A stretch of DNA of 39,489 nucleotides from an uncultured Pseudomonadota bacterium (GTDB lineage: Bacteria; Myxococcota_A; UBA796; SXON01): the NCBI GenBank assembly GCA_903900265.1, contig CAIUMM010000094.1:1-39489 (forward strand), given 5' to 3'. Below are positions 16,913 through 26,131 of the stretch, piece by piece. Numbering within the stretch: the stretch's first letter is position 1; each line of letters begins with the position of its first letter. The translations under genes and the position numbers were made by a program. The notes below the pieces were generated by a model. It was given only the letters and a program-made list of their open reading frames with translations, was not told the origin of the DNA and made no database searches.

Positions 16913-17737
16913 GTGCTGCTTTGGCTTTGGCTTGTCGGCCACGCAGGCGCGACTCGGCCCGCTGACCTTGCGCCGGGTGCGCCCGAGCTGCAAGAAGCAG
17001 AGCTTCGTCTTGCGAATCTACTGGATGGTGCTGACGCTGTGCGCGCCGCCACGTCCCGGCTGCAGACCCGCTGGGTCACCTTGGCTTTGCCGGTGGTTGG
17101 ATTGCAGGATCCAAAAGCGAAAGCTCCTCCGATCGATGTCTGCGCTGCGGAGCGGATGGAGATCGGCTGGCGCATCGAGCGTTTTGGCGCTGCGTGGCGG
17201 GAGGCCGCTCAGGCGGTGCACGCTGAGGCTGAGCGTGTTCGGACCATTCGGTCGGCGACCACCGTCGCCCCGCTGGTGGATGCCCGCTGGGCGGACGCGC
17301 TTCAGAAAAAGCTCGACGCCGAAGAGGTCGGCAGCGGTGCTTTCGTGGAGGCGGGTGTGTGGCAGGCGACGTTCGTGCGGCCGGTGCTGACATCTTGCGG
17401 CTCCCAACCTGCAATTACGCCGACTCCTGTACCGCCCGCACCGGAAGATGGGGCCGATGAAGCAGGCCCGGAGGGCGCCGAGCCCGACGCTCCGGCCTCG
17501 AACGGCGAGGCGCTCACCTTTGTTTGGGAGCGGGGGCACCGAGGAGCGCCGGTGGCCGTGCTCGCGCCTGGCGATGGGTGGGTGTGTCCGGGGGCGCTGC
17601 GTGCCGATGACGCCGTGCTGCTGATCCCAGCGGAGCCGGATGGGTCGGCGAAGGCGTGCTGGTCGGCGTCTTCGGGCTGCGGATGTGCGCTGGAGACCGT
17701 GTACCCTGGCGGGGTAGTCGGCCCACCAGCACCGTGA
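16913..17737 (+). CDS. Secreted protein of unknown function
   Basis: A 274-residue protein starting at GTG 16913, two bases after the aminotransferase. The N-terminus is a signal peptide (LLWLWLVGHAGA, likely cut near residue 13). The mature part is helical and Arg/Ala-rich to about residue 150, has a Pro/Glu/Ala/Asp linker (about 170-200), then a compact Cys-containing end (WVCPGALR, KACWSASSGCGCALE). No domain is recognised. The clustered cysteines suggest disulfides outside the cytoplasm. It ends a tight operon and is convergent with the YceI gene, 20 bases away. Confidence 0.6.
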   Translation: MLLWLWLVGHAGATRPADLAPGAPELQEAELRLANLLDGADAVRAATSRLQTRWVTLALPVVGLQDPKAKAPPIDVCAAERMEIGWRIERFGAAWREAAQAVHAEAERVRTIRSATTVAPLVDARWADALQKKLDAEEVGSGAFVEAGVWQATFVRPVLTSCGSQPAITPTPVPPAPEDGADEAGPEGAEPDAPASNGEALTFVWERGHRGAPVAVLAPGDGWVCPGALRADDAVLLIPAEPDGSAKACWSASSGCGCALETVYPGGVVGPPAP

Positions 17738-17757
17738 GGGCCGACGAAGCGGCTCGG

Positions 17758-18465
17758 CTATCGGATCGCGCTTAGGTCGACCTTGATCACCACCGTGTCG
17801 GCGATCAGGTCATCGGCCTTGCCGGGGTAGGTGATGCCGAAGTCTTGCCGCTTGATGGAGAACTCCGTGCGCGCCGCCGTGCGGTCGGGCTGGACCTCGA
17901 CGATCACCGGCACCTCGACGTGTTTGCTGACCCCGTGAATCGTGAGGTCACCGATGGCGGTGTGCGTGGCGCCGACGAGCGCGGTGCCCGCGGGCGCTCC
18001 GGGGCGAATCTCGGTGCTCTTGAAGGTAGCGGTGGGGATGTTCGCCACGTCGAAGAAGTCAGGGCTCGCGAGGTGGCCGTCGAGCTTGGCGCTGTCGGTC
18101 TTCAGCGAGCTGACCATGATCTCGATGGACACCGCGGCGAGCGTGTCGCCGCGCATTTGAAACACGCTGCTGTGCAGCGCGAAGGTGCCTTCGTGCGACT
18201 TCGTGACCTTGGCGCCGACGAAGCCGATGGTGCCGACGGCGGGGATGCGCGTCCCCGCTTCCGGATCGACCTGCGCAGGCCCGGGGGCGTGGTCGGGCGC
18301 TGCGGCCGGCGGGACGGGCGCCGCTGCGGCAGCCGGCGCGTCGACAACCACCGCGGCGGCTTTGTCCTTGCCGGGGTTCTCACACCCGGAGAGTGCAGTT
18401 AGCGAAGCCGCGGCGAAAAGCAGGGTGCGGGTCCAGACAAAGCGACGCGAAGAACAAGGCGACAT
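17758..18465 (-). CDS. YceI-family lipoprotein
   Basis: A 235-residue protein with a lipoprotein signal ending TALSGC (Cys28), an Ala/Pro-rich linker to about 65, then a YceI-like lipocalin-fold domain. Family features are IGFVGAKVTKSHEGTF, LAAVSIEIMVSSLKTDSAKLDGHL, FFDVANIPTATFKSTEI, GDLTIHGVSKHVEVPV and FSIKRQDFGITYPGK. YceI proteins bind isoprenoid-type lipids in the periplasm; the ligand here is unknown. The gene stands alone, divergent from the FHA-GAF-AAA regulator (112 bases) and convergent with the secreted protein. Confidence 0.88.
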   Translation of the reverse strand: MSPCSSRRFVWTRTLLFAAASLTALSGCENPGKDKAAAVVVDAPAAAAAPVPPAAAPDHAPGPAQVDPEAGTRIPAVGTIGFVGAKVTKSHEGTFALHSSVFQMRGDTLAAVSIEIMVSSLKTDSAKLDGHLASPDFFDVANIPTATFKSTEIRPGAPAGTALVGATHTAIGDLTIHGVSKHVEVPVIVEVQPDRTAARTEFSIKRQDFGITYPGKADDLIADTVVIKVDLSAIR

Positions 18466-18577
18466 AGTGGCTCCGAAAGATCGAGAACTAATCGAATCGG
18501 AATCGGCTGGGCGCCCACAAGTGTAAGCTGCACCGCAGGATCGACGACGGCGACGCCGACGGGATAGCTTAGCGCCA

Positions 18578-20368
18578 ATGGCCTATCTGCACCTGCACGA
18601 TCCCGTCCGCGACGAGCAGCGCGACATCCCTCTGCGTAAGCCGTTGGTCAGCCTTGGTCGCGCCGATGGAAACGACATCGTCCTCGTTGATCCATCGCTT
18701 GCGCCAACACATGCCAATCTGCTTCGCAAGGGCAACCACTTCACGATGTCCGTGGTCGATCGCGCGACGACGTTCATCGTGAACGGTGTCCGGGCGCGGT
18801 CTTCCGACTTGAAGGTCGGCGATGAAGTCGTGATCGGACGCTTCCGACTCACGCTGCTGGAAGGCGAGCCGCGTCAGGCTGGACCCGCACCCGGGGCTCC
18901 GGGTGCGCCGCTCAGCGAGGTCGACAGCGTACGAAAGCTCGCGGAGTTCAGCCGCGATCTGGCCGCCGAGACCAACCTCGAAAAGATCTTCCAGAAGCTG
19001 CTACAGTCGGTCGTCGCGATCACGGGGGCTGAAAAAGGCTTTCTGATCGCGATGAAAGAGGGCGAGCGGATGCTCGCAGCTTCGCACAACGTCGGGCGGG
19101 AGACGCTGGACCTTTCGCGGGTTTCGGACAGCATTGTTGAGCGTGTGCTCGCCGACCGCAAGCCAATCATTGTATCGGATGCGTTGCATGACGCACAGTT
19201 TGCGTCGGCGCGCTCGGTTGTGGACCTGCGCTTGTCCAGCGTCATGTGCGTGCCTCTGCAGTGGCGCAGCGAGATGCTGGGCGTGCTGTACCTTGGGAAC
19301 GACAACGTCCGAAACCTGTTTGCCCAGCAGGATCTCGCGTTGTTGGAGGTCTTTGCCAGTCAGGCGGCGATGTTGGTGCATCAGGCGCTGCTGTTGAACG
19401 AGCTGCAAACCTCCAACCGCAACCTCCGTGACCAGCTGCAGAAGTCGTCGCACGGCGGCATCATCGGCTCGTCTCCGGCGATGAAGGACGCGTTCAAGGT
19501 GCTGCGGCGCGTGGCGCCCACCGATCTGTCGGTGCTGGTGCTCGGTGAGACCGGGACCGGAAAGGAGCTGATCGCCAAAGAGCTGCATCGGCTCTCTCCA
19601 CGCGGATCCAAGGCGTTCATCTCCATCAACTGCGGTGCCATCCCTGAGCACCTGCTGGAGAGCGAGCTGTTTGGCTACAAGCGGGGCGCGTTCACCGGCG
19701 CCGCCGCAGATAAGACCGGCAAGTTTGAGGCTGCCGACGGAGGCACGATCTTCCTCGACGAGATCGGCGAGATGCCGATGAACTTGCAGGTCAAGCTGCT
19801 TCGCGTGTTGCAGGAGCGGGTGATCGAGCGGGTAGGGGACGTCAAGACCCGTCCCATCGACATCCGCGTCATCTCCGCCACCAACAAGAACCTCGCCGAT
19901 CAGATCGCCTCCGGACACTTCCGCGAGGACCTGTTCTACCGGCTCAACGAAGTCACCGTGAACCTGCCCGCGTTGCGCGAGCGCGCCGATGACGTCGTGC
20001 TCATCGCGCAGTTCTTGTTGAACAAGTACGCCGAACAGTACGGCTCGAAGGCGCGCAGCTTCAGCGCTGGCTGCCAGAACGCGATGCGCAGCTACTACTG
20101 GCCGGGCAACGTGCGCGAGCTTGAGAATCGCATCAAGAAGTCGGTGATCATGAGCGACCGCTCGCAGCTCACTCCGGAGGACCTCGGCATCGAGATCAAG
20201 GAGCGCGTGACGGCGATCCAGTCGCTCGCGGAAGCGGAGGAGGAGTTCAAGATGGGCTACATCCGCAAGGCGCTGGACGCGAACGGCTGGAACAAAGCCC
20301 AGACTGCGCGGGAGCTGGACGTCGATGCGCGCACCATCTTCCGTTACATCGAGCGCATGGGGGAGTGA
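18578..20368 (+). CDS. FHA-GAF sigma54-dependent transcriptional activator
   Basis: A 596-residue bacterial enhancer-binding protein. Domains in order: FHA (about 20-95, [17 protein letters not shown]...FIVNGVRA), GAF (about 119-275), AAA+ (about 293-525) and a Fis-type HTH at the C-terminus ([20 protein letters not shown]). The AAA+ has Walker A GETGTGKE, the sigma54 contact loop GAFTGA, Walker [12 protein letters not shown] and the [11 protein letters not shown] arginine-finger region. The FHA domain has LAPTHA where the phosphothreonine-binding SRxHA is expected. It should remodel RNA polymerase-sigma54 at target promoters in response to phosphopeptide or small-molecule input. Targets are unknown; I found no convincing -24/-12 promoter nearby. 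Confidence 0.92.
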   Translation: MAYLHLHDPVRDEQRDIPLRKPLVSLGRADGNDIVLVDPSLAPTHANLLRKGNHFTMSVVDRATTFIVNGVRARSSDLKVGDEVVIGRFRLTLLEGEPRQAGPAPGAPGAPLSEVDSVRKLAEFSRDLAAETNLEKIFQKLLQSVVAITGAEKGFLIAMKEGERMLAASHNVGRETLDLSRVSDSIVERVLADRKPIIVSDALHDAQFASARSVVDLRLSSVMCVPLQWRSEMLGVLYLGNDNVRNLFAQQDLALLEVFASQAAMLVHQALLLNELQTSNRNLRDQLQKSSHGGIIGSSPAMKDAFKVLRRVAPTDLSVLVLGETGTGKELIAKELHRLSPRGSKAFISINCGAIPEHLLESELFGYKRGAFTGAAADKTGKFEAADGGTIFLDEIGEMPMNLQVKLLRVLQERVIERVGDVKTRPIDIRVISATNKNLADQIASGHFREDLFYRLNEVTVNLPALRERADDVVLIAQFLLNKYAEQYGSKARSFSAGCQNAMRSYYWPGNVRELENRIKKSVIMSDRSQLTPEDLGIEIKERVTAIQSLAEAEEEFKMGYIRKALDANGWNKAQTARELDVDARTIFRYIERMGE

Positions 20369-20390
20369 AGCTCCCGCTCCGCAGGAGCTT
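20368..20390 (+). terminator. Hairpin after the sigma54 activator gene, possible terminator
   Basis: AAGCTCC and GGAGCTT form a perfect seven-bp stem with a nine-base loop, beginning at the last base of the activator stop codon. A shorter alternative stem pairs GGGAG (20361-20365) with CTCCC (20371-20375). No run of T follows, so Rho-independent termination is uncertain. The 53 bases to the next ATG could hold a promoter for the OmpA gene, but none is clear. Confidence 0.3.
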
Positions 20391-20443
20391 GTCTGAATAG
20401 CGAACGGTGCGCACGCGTTAGGACAGACATCAACGAGGTGCCT

Positions 20444-21109
20444 ATGTCCCGGTTTTCTGCTGTCTCCACGCTGTTGCTCGTCCTCCCGCTGCTCGCTTCC
20501 TCCGGCTGCGTCCCCGCCGCAAAGTATCAAAAAGTATTGGATCAGAACGCCCGGTTGGAGACGCGCGTCGACAACCTGCAAGCGCGTGCACAAGCGCGAC
20601 TCGCCGCTTTGAAAGAGCTGCTCGAGGACGTGAAGCCGCTCATTGACCGCGGGTTGCTCTCCGTTGAGATCGTCGACGGCCGCGTGGTGCTCGGCATGAC
20701 CGCCGATGTGCTGTTCCCGTCAGGGTCTGCCCAGCTCTCGCCCGAGGGTAAGCGCAACGTAGCGGAGGTGACTCAGGCGCTCAAGCGCCGCACCAGCAGC
20801 CAGAACTTCCAGATTGAAGGCCACACCGACAACGACCCGATCAACACCCCCGAGTTCCCCGACAACTGGCACCTCGGCGCCGCGCGGGCGATCACCGTGC
20901 TGGAATTCATGGTCGATGGTGGTTTTCCCAAAGATCGCCTGTCCGCCGCGACCTTCGGCGACACCGAGCCGGTCGGCGGCAACAAAGCTCAGAATCGTCG
21001 CATCGAGATCGTCGTGCTGCCGGACCTCAACGATCTTCCTGGCAGCAAGCAGCTGCTCGAGGCGATCGGCAAGCCGACGCGCCCGCGGGGCACCGGCGGG
21101 CCGCGCTGA
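20444..21109 (+). CDS. OmpA-family peptidoglycan-binding lipoprotein
   Basis: A 221-residue lipoprotein. I start at ATG 20444, which has AGGTG six bases upstream, rather than the in-frame GTG 20438. The signal ends LLASSGC (Cys22). A coiled-coil-like stretch follows (about 30-65, LDQNARLETRVDNLQARAQ), then an OmpA C-terminal domain with ALKRRTSSQNFQIEGHTDNDP and AQNRRIEIVVLP, giving the Asp and Arg that hold diaminopimelate of peptidoglycan. It probably ties the outer membrane to the wall. It is alone between the sigma54 activator and thrS. Confidence 0.88.
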   Translation: MSRFSAVSTLLLVLPLLASSGCVPAAKYQKVLDQNARLETRVDNLQARAQARLAALKELLEDVKPLIDRGLLSVEIVDGRVVLGMTADVLFPSGSAQLSPEGKRNVAEVTQALKRRTSSQNFQIEGHTDNDPINTPEFPDNWHLGAARAITVLEFMVDGGFPKDRLSAATFGDTEPVGGNKAQNRRIEIVVLPDLNDLPGSKQLLEAIGKPTRPRGTGGPR

Positions 21110-21162
21110 GCGTGGTCAACAGGGGGCGGACGCAATAGGACGTCGGCCCGCTGGAGTTCCCG

Positions 21163-22926
21163 ATGGAAGAGCATGAAAAGGGCCGTGAGGCCTTCGCCGA
21201 TGATGACGCCTACCGCTTGCACGCGTTGCGTCACTCCACCGCCCACGTCATGGCCGAAGCCATCGGCGTGGTTTTCCCCGGCGCGAAGTTCGGCATCGGC
21301 CCGGCGATCGAAGACGGCTTCTACTACGACGTCGACGTAGGGCGCTCGATCACCGAGGGCGATCTCGCGGCGATCGAAGAGCAGATGAAGGTCGTGGTGA
21401 AGCGCAACACGCCTTTCGCCCGCAAAGAAGTATCGCTGGACGAAGCGAAGGCGATCTTTGCCGACCAGCCGTTCAAGCAGGAGCTTATCCAGAGCCTCGA
21501 AGGCCCGCTGACCATCTACGATCAGGGCGGTTTCACCGACCTTTGTCGCGGCCCGCATGTGCAGCGCACCGGCAACGCCAAGCACTTCAAGCTGTTGAAG
21601 GTCTCCGGCGCGTTCTGGCGCGGGGACCAGCGCAACCCGCAGCTGCAGCGCATCTACGGCACGGTCTTTCAGACGCGTGAAGCGCTGGACCAGTACTTGT
21701 TCCGCCTCGAAGAAGCCAAAAAGCGCGACCACCGCAAGGTCGGCTCGGCGATGGGGCTGTTCATGTTCCACGAGTACGCCCCTGGCGCGGCCTTCTGGTT
21801 GCCGAAGGGCGAACAGGTGTGGCACATCTTGTCCGAAGCGATGCGCGGCTTGCTCTTGGGCGAAGGCTACATCGCAGTTCGTACGCCGATGTTGTTCGAT
21901 AAGGGGCTGTTCGAGGAGTCCGGCCACTGGTCGCACTACCGCGACAACATGTTCTGCATCGAGAAGCACGAAGAGGGGGAGGAAAACCCCCGCGTATTCT
22001 CGTTGAAGCCGATGAATTGCCCTTCGCACATGCTGATCTTCCGCAACCAGAAGCGCAGCTACCGTGAGCTCCCGCTGCGCATCCATGATCAAGGCGTGCT
22101 GCACCGCGACGAAGTCCGCGGTGCGCTCGGCGGACTGACGCGCGTGCGCCAGCTCTCGCAGGACGACGCCCACTTGTTCTGCATGCCCGAGCAAGTGGAG
22201 AGCGAGGTCGACGCGCTGCTCAAGCTCGTCGAGCGCGTCTACACCCCGCTCGGCTTGCCCTATCGCTGCAAGCTCTCGACCCGCCCGGCCGAAAAGCTCG
22301 GCGACGACGCGCTGTGGGACACCGCCGAAGGCTCGTTGAAGGCCGCGCTCGACAAGAACGGCCTCGAGTACAAGATCAACGAAGGCGACGGCGCGTTCTA
22401 CGGGCCGAAGATCGACATCGACGTGGTTGATGCCCTCGGCCGCTCCTGGCAGTGCGCGACCATTCAGCTCGACTATCAGCTACCCCGGCGCTTCAACCTC
22501 TCCTACGTCGGTTCGGACAACGCCGAGCACACGCCGGTCGTCATCCATCGCGCGATCTTCGGTAGCTTCGAGCGCTTTATCGGCATCCTCATCGAGCACT
22601 TCAACGGTGCGTTCCCGATGTGGCTCGCGCCCGAGCAGGTGCGGGTGATGACGGTCAGCGAAAAGTCCGAGTCGTGGGGTGCGGAGGTCGGCGCAGCGCT
22701 GAAAGCTGCGGGTGTACGCGCGGAATTGGACGTTGGATCGGACAAGATCGGCGCCAAGATCCGCCTCGCGCACGCGATGAAGCCGGTGTATCAGGTCGTC
22801 ATCGGCGAGAAAGAGCAGGACGAGCGTACGATCACCGTGAAGGGGCGTGGAAACGTCGATCTCGGCTCGATGACGCTCGAGGCGTTCGTCGCGCAGTGCG
22901 TAGAAGAGTCCAAGGTTCCGTTTTAG
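21163..22926 (+). CDS. thrS: Threonyl-tRNA synthetase without TGS domain
   Basis: A 587-residue class II synthetase, about 50 shorter than E. coli ThrRS because the N-terminal TGS domain is missing; ATG 21163 has GGAG five bases upstream, and 53 bases separate it from the previous gene. The editing domain is intact (HSTAHVMAEA and DLCRGPHV). The catalytic core has the zinc ligands Cys286 (MNCPSH), His337 (DDAHLF) and His462 (VIHRAI), motif 2 (VLHRDEVRGALGGLTRVRQ) and motif 3 (FERFIGILIEHF). The anticodon domain ends ITVKGRGNVDLGSM. It charges tRNA-Thr with threonine. The usual infC-rpmI-rplT neighbours are absent. No T-box leader is visible. Confidence 0.95.
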   Translation: MEEHEKGREAFADDDAYRLHALRHSTAHVMAEAIGVVFPGAKFGIGPAIEDGFYYDVDVGRSITEGDLAAIEEQMKVVVKRNTPFARKEVSLDEAKAIFADQPFKQELIQSLEGPLTIYDQGGFTDLCRGPHVQRTGNAKHFKLLKVSGAFWRGDQRNPQLQRIYGTVFQTREALDQYLFRLEEAKKRDHRKVGSAMGLFMFHEYAPGAAFWLPKGEQVWHILSEAMRGLLLGEGYIAVRTPMLFDKGLFEESGHWSHYRDNMFCIEKHEEGEENPRVFSLKPMNCPSHMLIFRNQKRSYRELPLRIHDQGVLHRDEVRGALGGLTRVRQLSQDDAHLFCMPEQVESEVDALLKLVERVYTPLGLPYRCKLSTRPAEKLGDDALWDTAEGSLKAALDKNGLEYKINEGDGAFYGPKIDIDVVDALGRSWQCATIQLDYQLPRRFNLSYVGSDNAEHTPVVIHRAIFGSFERFIGILIEHFNGAFPMWLAPEQVRVMTVSEKSESWGAEVGAALKAAGVRAELDVGSDKIGAKIRLAHAMKPVYQVVIGEKEQDERTITVKGRGNVDLGSMTLEAFVAQCVEESKVPF

Positions 22927-22956
22927 CGTGGCGAACGCCAAAATCTGGAGTCTACG

Positions 22957-23898
22957 ATGCGTCTGATGCGCACGGCCTTTGCCTTGGTCCTCGGCGCGTG
23001 TAGCGCGGGCGGTCCGGTCGTGGACTCTGATCCCCCGGGAGACTCCGGCGGAGACGAGATCGCGCCGCCGCGGGCGTATGCTACGGGATGGAACGTCATC
23101 GACTATGATGGACGTACGCGCGATTTTCTGCTCCATGTGCCCGCCAGCCTCGCACCGAACGCGCCGCTGGTCTTTGTGCTACATGGCTATAGCGACAGCG
23201 CCGAATCGATCGAGCGTTACTCTCAGATGAGCGCGCTCGCCGATCAAGAAGGTTTCGTCGTGGTTTATCCACAAGGCACGATCGACGCTTCGGGCTACGC
23301 CTACTGGGAGGTCGGCTATGCGTTCCACGATGGATCGGTGGATGACGTCGGCTTCTTGCTTTCGCTGCGCGCCCTGTTGATCGCCGATCAGGGGCTCGAC
23401 CCCACGCGCGTCTACGCCTCCGGCATGTCCAACGGCGCAGACATGATGTACCGGCTGGCCTGCGAGGTGCCGGAGAGCTTCGCGGCGGTCGCTCCGGTCG
23501 CGGGGTGTCTGATGGGGTGGTTGGCGGACTCCTGCGCGCCGAACCCCGAGGTTCCGCTGTTTGAGATTCATGGTACTGCCGATCGCACCACCCCGTGGGA
23601 GGGCGATCTGGATGGCTCTGACGGCTATGGTCCCTACTATGGCACCGAGGCGTCGGTTGGGTATTTCGTGGACGCCTACGGACTGGACGTTCAGCAGGAG
23701 GAGGCGCTGCCCGACCTCGATCCCGACGACGGAAGCACGGTGACCGCCACGCGCTGGTCCTCTGGTCAAACCCCCACCGAGGTTTGGCTCTACACCATTG
23801 ACGGAGGCGGTCATGTTTGGCCGGGCCGGAGCGGGAACCAAGACTTTCGCGCCTCCGACGCGATTTGGAGCTTCTTCCAAAGGTGGGAACGCCAGTAG
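22957..23898 (+). CDS. PHB-depolymerase/CE1-like esterase lipoprotein
   Basis: A 313-residue lipoprotein esterase. The signal ends LGAC (Cys15), followed by a Gly/Asp/Pro/Ser linker. The alpha/beta-hydrolase part has PLVFVLHGYSDSAES (oxyanion region), YASGMSNGADMMYRLAC with nucleophile Ser158, FEIHGTADRTTPW with a candidate acid and IDGGGHVWPG with the candidate His. This matches the LpqC / polyhydroxybutyrate depolymerase / feruloyl esterase group. It probably cleaves an ester-linked polymer or cell-surface sugar outside the cytoplasm. It begins 31 bases after thrS and is convergent with the Tad genes. Confidence 0.85.
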   Translation: MRLMRTAFALVLGACSAGGPVVDSDPPGDSGGDEIAPPRAYATGWNVIDYDGRTRDFLLHVPASLAPNAPLVFVLHGYSDSAESIERYSQMSALADQEGFVVVYPQGTIDASGYAYWEVGYAFHDGSVDDVGFLLSLRALLIADQGLDPTRVYASGMSNGADMMYRLACEVPESFAAVAPVAGCLMGWLADSCAPNPEVPLFEIHGTADRTTPWEGDLDGSDGYGPYYGTEASVGYFVDAYGLDVQQEEALPDLDPDDGSTVTATRWSSGQTPTEVWLYTIDGGGHVWPGRSGNQDFRASDAIWSFFQRWERQ

Positions 23899-23909
23899 CG
23901 TTCATGCGC

Positions 23910-24344
23910 TTAGGGTTGAACTAACGTCATCGTCGTGAAGCTCGCCGAGAGCCCGTCATCGACGTGAGGAAACAACCCAAACGGCGCGGTGAACGGATAG
24001 TCAAGGGACACAGTCAGGTAGAAATAGCCTTGTGGGCCTATCTGCCACGACGTCGCGGTTCTGGCTCGCGCAGGATCAAGGTGGATATGACTGAGCACGT
24101 CGGTGACGTGCGTGACCGCCGCGGCCTGCATGTCATCCCCGATGGGGGGCGTGCCGTCGATGGTGATGGCTCCTACGCGCGCAGCGTCCCTACACGCCCG
24201 CTCGATGTTGTAGATCGCGGAGAGGTAGCTGGAGAGGTCGACGATGCCGGCGATGACCAGGATGATCACCGGCAGCGACAGCGCGAACTCGATCATCGCT
24301 GCACCGCGTTGCGCGTGTCGGATAGCTCCGGATGGCAGTTTCAT
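23910..24344 (-). CDS. TadE-like pseudopilin protein
   Basis: A 144-residue membrane protein. The start is the ATG ending at 24344, which overlaps the upstream gene's stop (ATGA); upstream in-frame codons read into that gene. It begins with a short basic segment and the TadE signature RGAAMIEFALSLPVIILVIAG, then one transmembrane helix and a periplasmic part. TadE proteins are minor pilins of the Flp/Tad system, processed at the glycine before the hydrophobic helix. It is the last of three genes TadG-TadE-TadE. No TadA ATPase, TadB/C or RcpA genes are in the window. Confidence 0.78.
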   Translation of the reverse strand: MKLPSGAIRHAQRGAAMIEFALSLPVIILVIAGIVDLSSYLSAIYNIERACRDAARVGAITIDGTPPIGDDMQAAAVTHVTDVLSHIHLDPARARTATSWQIGPQGYFYLTVSLDYPFTAPFGLFPHVDDGLSASFTTMTLVQP

Positions 24345-24751
24345 CGTTGGTACTCCAAGCGGGACACCTGCAGCGACTGCATGGTGAGCGGCGCCAGGTA
24401 CAAGCCGACGAGCGGATCGAAGTCGTAGTTCAACGTGCATTGCAGGCTCCGACCGGGGTTGGTTCCAAAAGGGGTTGCGTCGACACCGCAGCGCCCGTCA
24501 CACGCGATCCCCAAGTGGCTGAGCGTCGTGGAGGTGACCGCCTTGGCTCGATCCTGAACGTCGGCGATGTTCGATTCGAACTCTCCGGGGTCCACCAAGG
24601 ACCCTGCGCGGCAGCCGGTGTTGGTCGCCGAGTCCATCGCCGCCCGGTAGTAGAATAGCCAGCCGTAATCGATGATCGCGATCAGCACAGCCATGAACAC
24701 CGGGAATAGAATCGCGAATTCTAAGGCCGCTACGCCACGAGTGGATCGCAT
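24341..24751 (-). CDS. TadE-like pseudopilin protein
   Basis: A 136-residue TadE-like protein. The N-terminus MRSTRGVAALEFAILFPVFM has the prepilin-like Gly followed by a Glu-containing hydrophobic helix (about 10-30). The periplasmic part has two close cysteines (IACDGRCG) and a third (LQCTLNYDFDP) that could form a disulfide. It starts three bases after the TadG-like gene and its stop overlaps the next TadE-like start, so the three are one operon. It is a probable minor pilin or an envelope protein of a Tad-derived system. Confidence 0.78.
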   Translation of the reverse strand: MRSTRGVAALEFAILFPVFMAVLIAIIDYGWLFYYRAAMDSATNTGCRAGSLVDPGEFESNIADVQDRAKAVTSTTLSHLGIACDGRCGVDATPFGTNPGRSLQCTLNYDFDPLVGLYLAPLTMQSLQVSRLEYQR

Positions 24752-24754
24752 GGT

Positions 24755-26017
24755 CTACTCCACGATCGCAAGCGGCAGGCTGTGGGCGATCTTGTCGAAG
24801 ATCGGGACCAACGCCGCGGCGTTGTTGGTGTGTGTGTAGTATCCGTCTCCGTGGCACATCTCCGGCATGAACGCTCCATCTTGAACAAAGGAGACCACCC
24901 ATGTGTGTACGCCGAGGTCGTCCCACATCGCTTGGGCTTCGGTCACGCTGTCGTTTCGGATCTGCGGCTCGGTGTGCGGGAGTCGCCCCTTGTATTCGCG
25001 CCAACGTTTTTCTTGATGGCCGCTGGAGCCACGGATGGTGCTCGCGCCAACGGTGTTGGGAACGCCATCGGTGAGCACGATCATCGCGCGGTAGTAGGCG
25101 GCACGGTCCTCTTCATCGAACATCTTGCGGGCCATCGCGAGGCCGGTGGTGTGGTCTGTACCGTATTCGTCGGTATATTCGCGTGGCATCTTCGGGTAAC
25201 AACCTCCCGCAGGAGACCCAAAATTGTTGGTTCCATTGACGGCGCAGACGTTGGGGTTGTTTCGCGCCACGCCGGCTTTGCTCGCTACGTTCAGCAACGA
25301 CCAGTCACCGCGCGCCTTGTGGTCGGACGCTTCGTCTTTGAGGAGTCGAAACGGTGTATATTCCCATGCATACCGCCCGGTCATGATCACCATGCCGATC
25401 TTGTCCGTCTGACCGTATGTGGTGGTCAGCTGGTTCAGGAAATTGATCGCCGCGGTTCTTGCGTAGTTGAAGTCCACTTGGCTGTTATGCCATGTGTGCC
25501 AAGACCCGGTGATGTCCATCACAAGCAGCACCCTGAGGTCGCGCTGCGCCGAGGTCGCATGCACCTGTACATCAAAGGCATCTTTGCCGAAGATCTGGCC
25601 GAGGAACAGCGGTACGGCGTTGTCTGCCGCCCGGGTCAGCGTCAAGCTCACCGCGTTGATGCCGGTAGAGGAGCGGACGAAGTCAGGCGGGTCACTCGAT
25701 GTGTCCCAGTAGCCATAGTCGATCGCGCTGATCACGCCGTGGCCGTTGCCGACCTCGTTCAGCGCGACAATACCGTCGGCCGCTTCGCTCGCATCGCTGG
25801 TGCTCCCGGTCCGCTTGTAGACGATCATCGCGGCCTGCGATGCGGCGTCCGCTACGTCCTGTGCCTGCGCTCGGACGATGTACATCCACGACGTGTCTAC
25901 CGCGATCGCGCCGAACGCGAGCATCACAAACAGCGTTGCCGCAAAGATGACCGCATAGTTCCCAGCTCGTTTGCGGGGGCGGTTGAGACCATGTGCGGAA
26001 TTGGGCGCTGGTGCCAT
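24755..26017 (-). CDS. TadG-like protein with von Willebrand A domain
   Basis: A 420-residue protein with a short cytoplasmic head, a transmembrane helix (about 21-43, following RAGNYAVIFAATLFVML) and a periplasmic vWA domain starting near 160. The MIDAS motif is DITGSW (Asp168), a DxSxS with Thr at the third place; ATTGLAMARKMF and IVLTDGVPNTVG supply later metal-binding Thr and Asp. This matches TadG, which helps pilus assembly or anchoring. GAGGTGA four bases before the ATG gives a strong ribosome site. The operon lacks the Tad motor and secretin genes. Confidence 0.83.
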   Translation of the reverse strand: MAPAPNSAHGLNRPRKRAGNYAVIFAATLFVMLAFGAIAVDTSWMYIVRAQAQDVADAASQAAMIVYKRTGSTSDASEAADGIVALNEVGNGHGVISAIDYGYWDTSSDPPDFVRSSTGINAVSLTLTRAADNAVPLFLGQIFGKDAFDVQVHATSAQRDLRVLLVMDITGSWHTWHNSQVDFNYARTAAINFLNQLTTTYGQTDKIGMVIMTGRYAWEYTPFRLLKDEASDHKARGDWSLLNVASKAGVARNNPNVCAVNGTNNFGSPAGGCYPKMPREYTDEYGTDHTTGLAMARKMFDEEDRAAYYRAMIVLTDGVPNTVGASTIRGSSGHQEKRWREYKGRLPHTEPQIRNDSVTEAQAMWDDLGVHTWVVSFVQDGAFMPEMCHGDGYYTHTNNAAALVPIFDKIAHSLPLAIVE

Positions 26018-26110
26018 GAGTCACCTCGCTCGTTTGGAGAGCAACGTCCGTGCCGGAGCCTCCTTGTCCGGCGAACCCAGCGCTGTGCTTTGATGCGTGG
26101 CTGGATTGGT

Positions 26111-26131
26111 CTCTTTATATCTTATCTTATT
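26111..26131 (-). promoter_or_regulatory. AT-rich pocket upstream of the Tad operon
   Basis: A run of T and A (minus strand AATAAGATAAGATATAAAG) lies about 95 bases upstream of the TadG start in a high-GC region. It contains TATAAA and TAAGAT as -10-like hexamers, but I see no good TTGACA-like -35 at 16-18 bases. The gap 26018-26273 holds no credible gene. This is only a candidate promoter. Confidence 0.22.

Noticed and set aside
19001..20593. A 530-codon frame antisense to the sigma54 activator
   Set aside because: Shadow of a strongly conserved AAA+ gene, with His/Arg-rich composition.
22929..22940. TGGCGAACGCCA as a thrS terminator
   Set aside because: Five-bp stem with a two-base loop and no T tract is too tight to trust.
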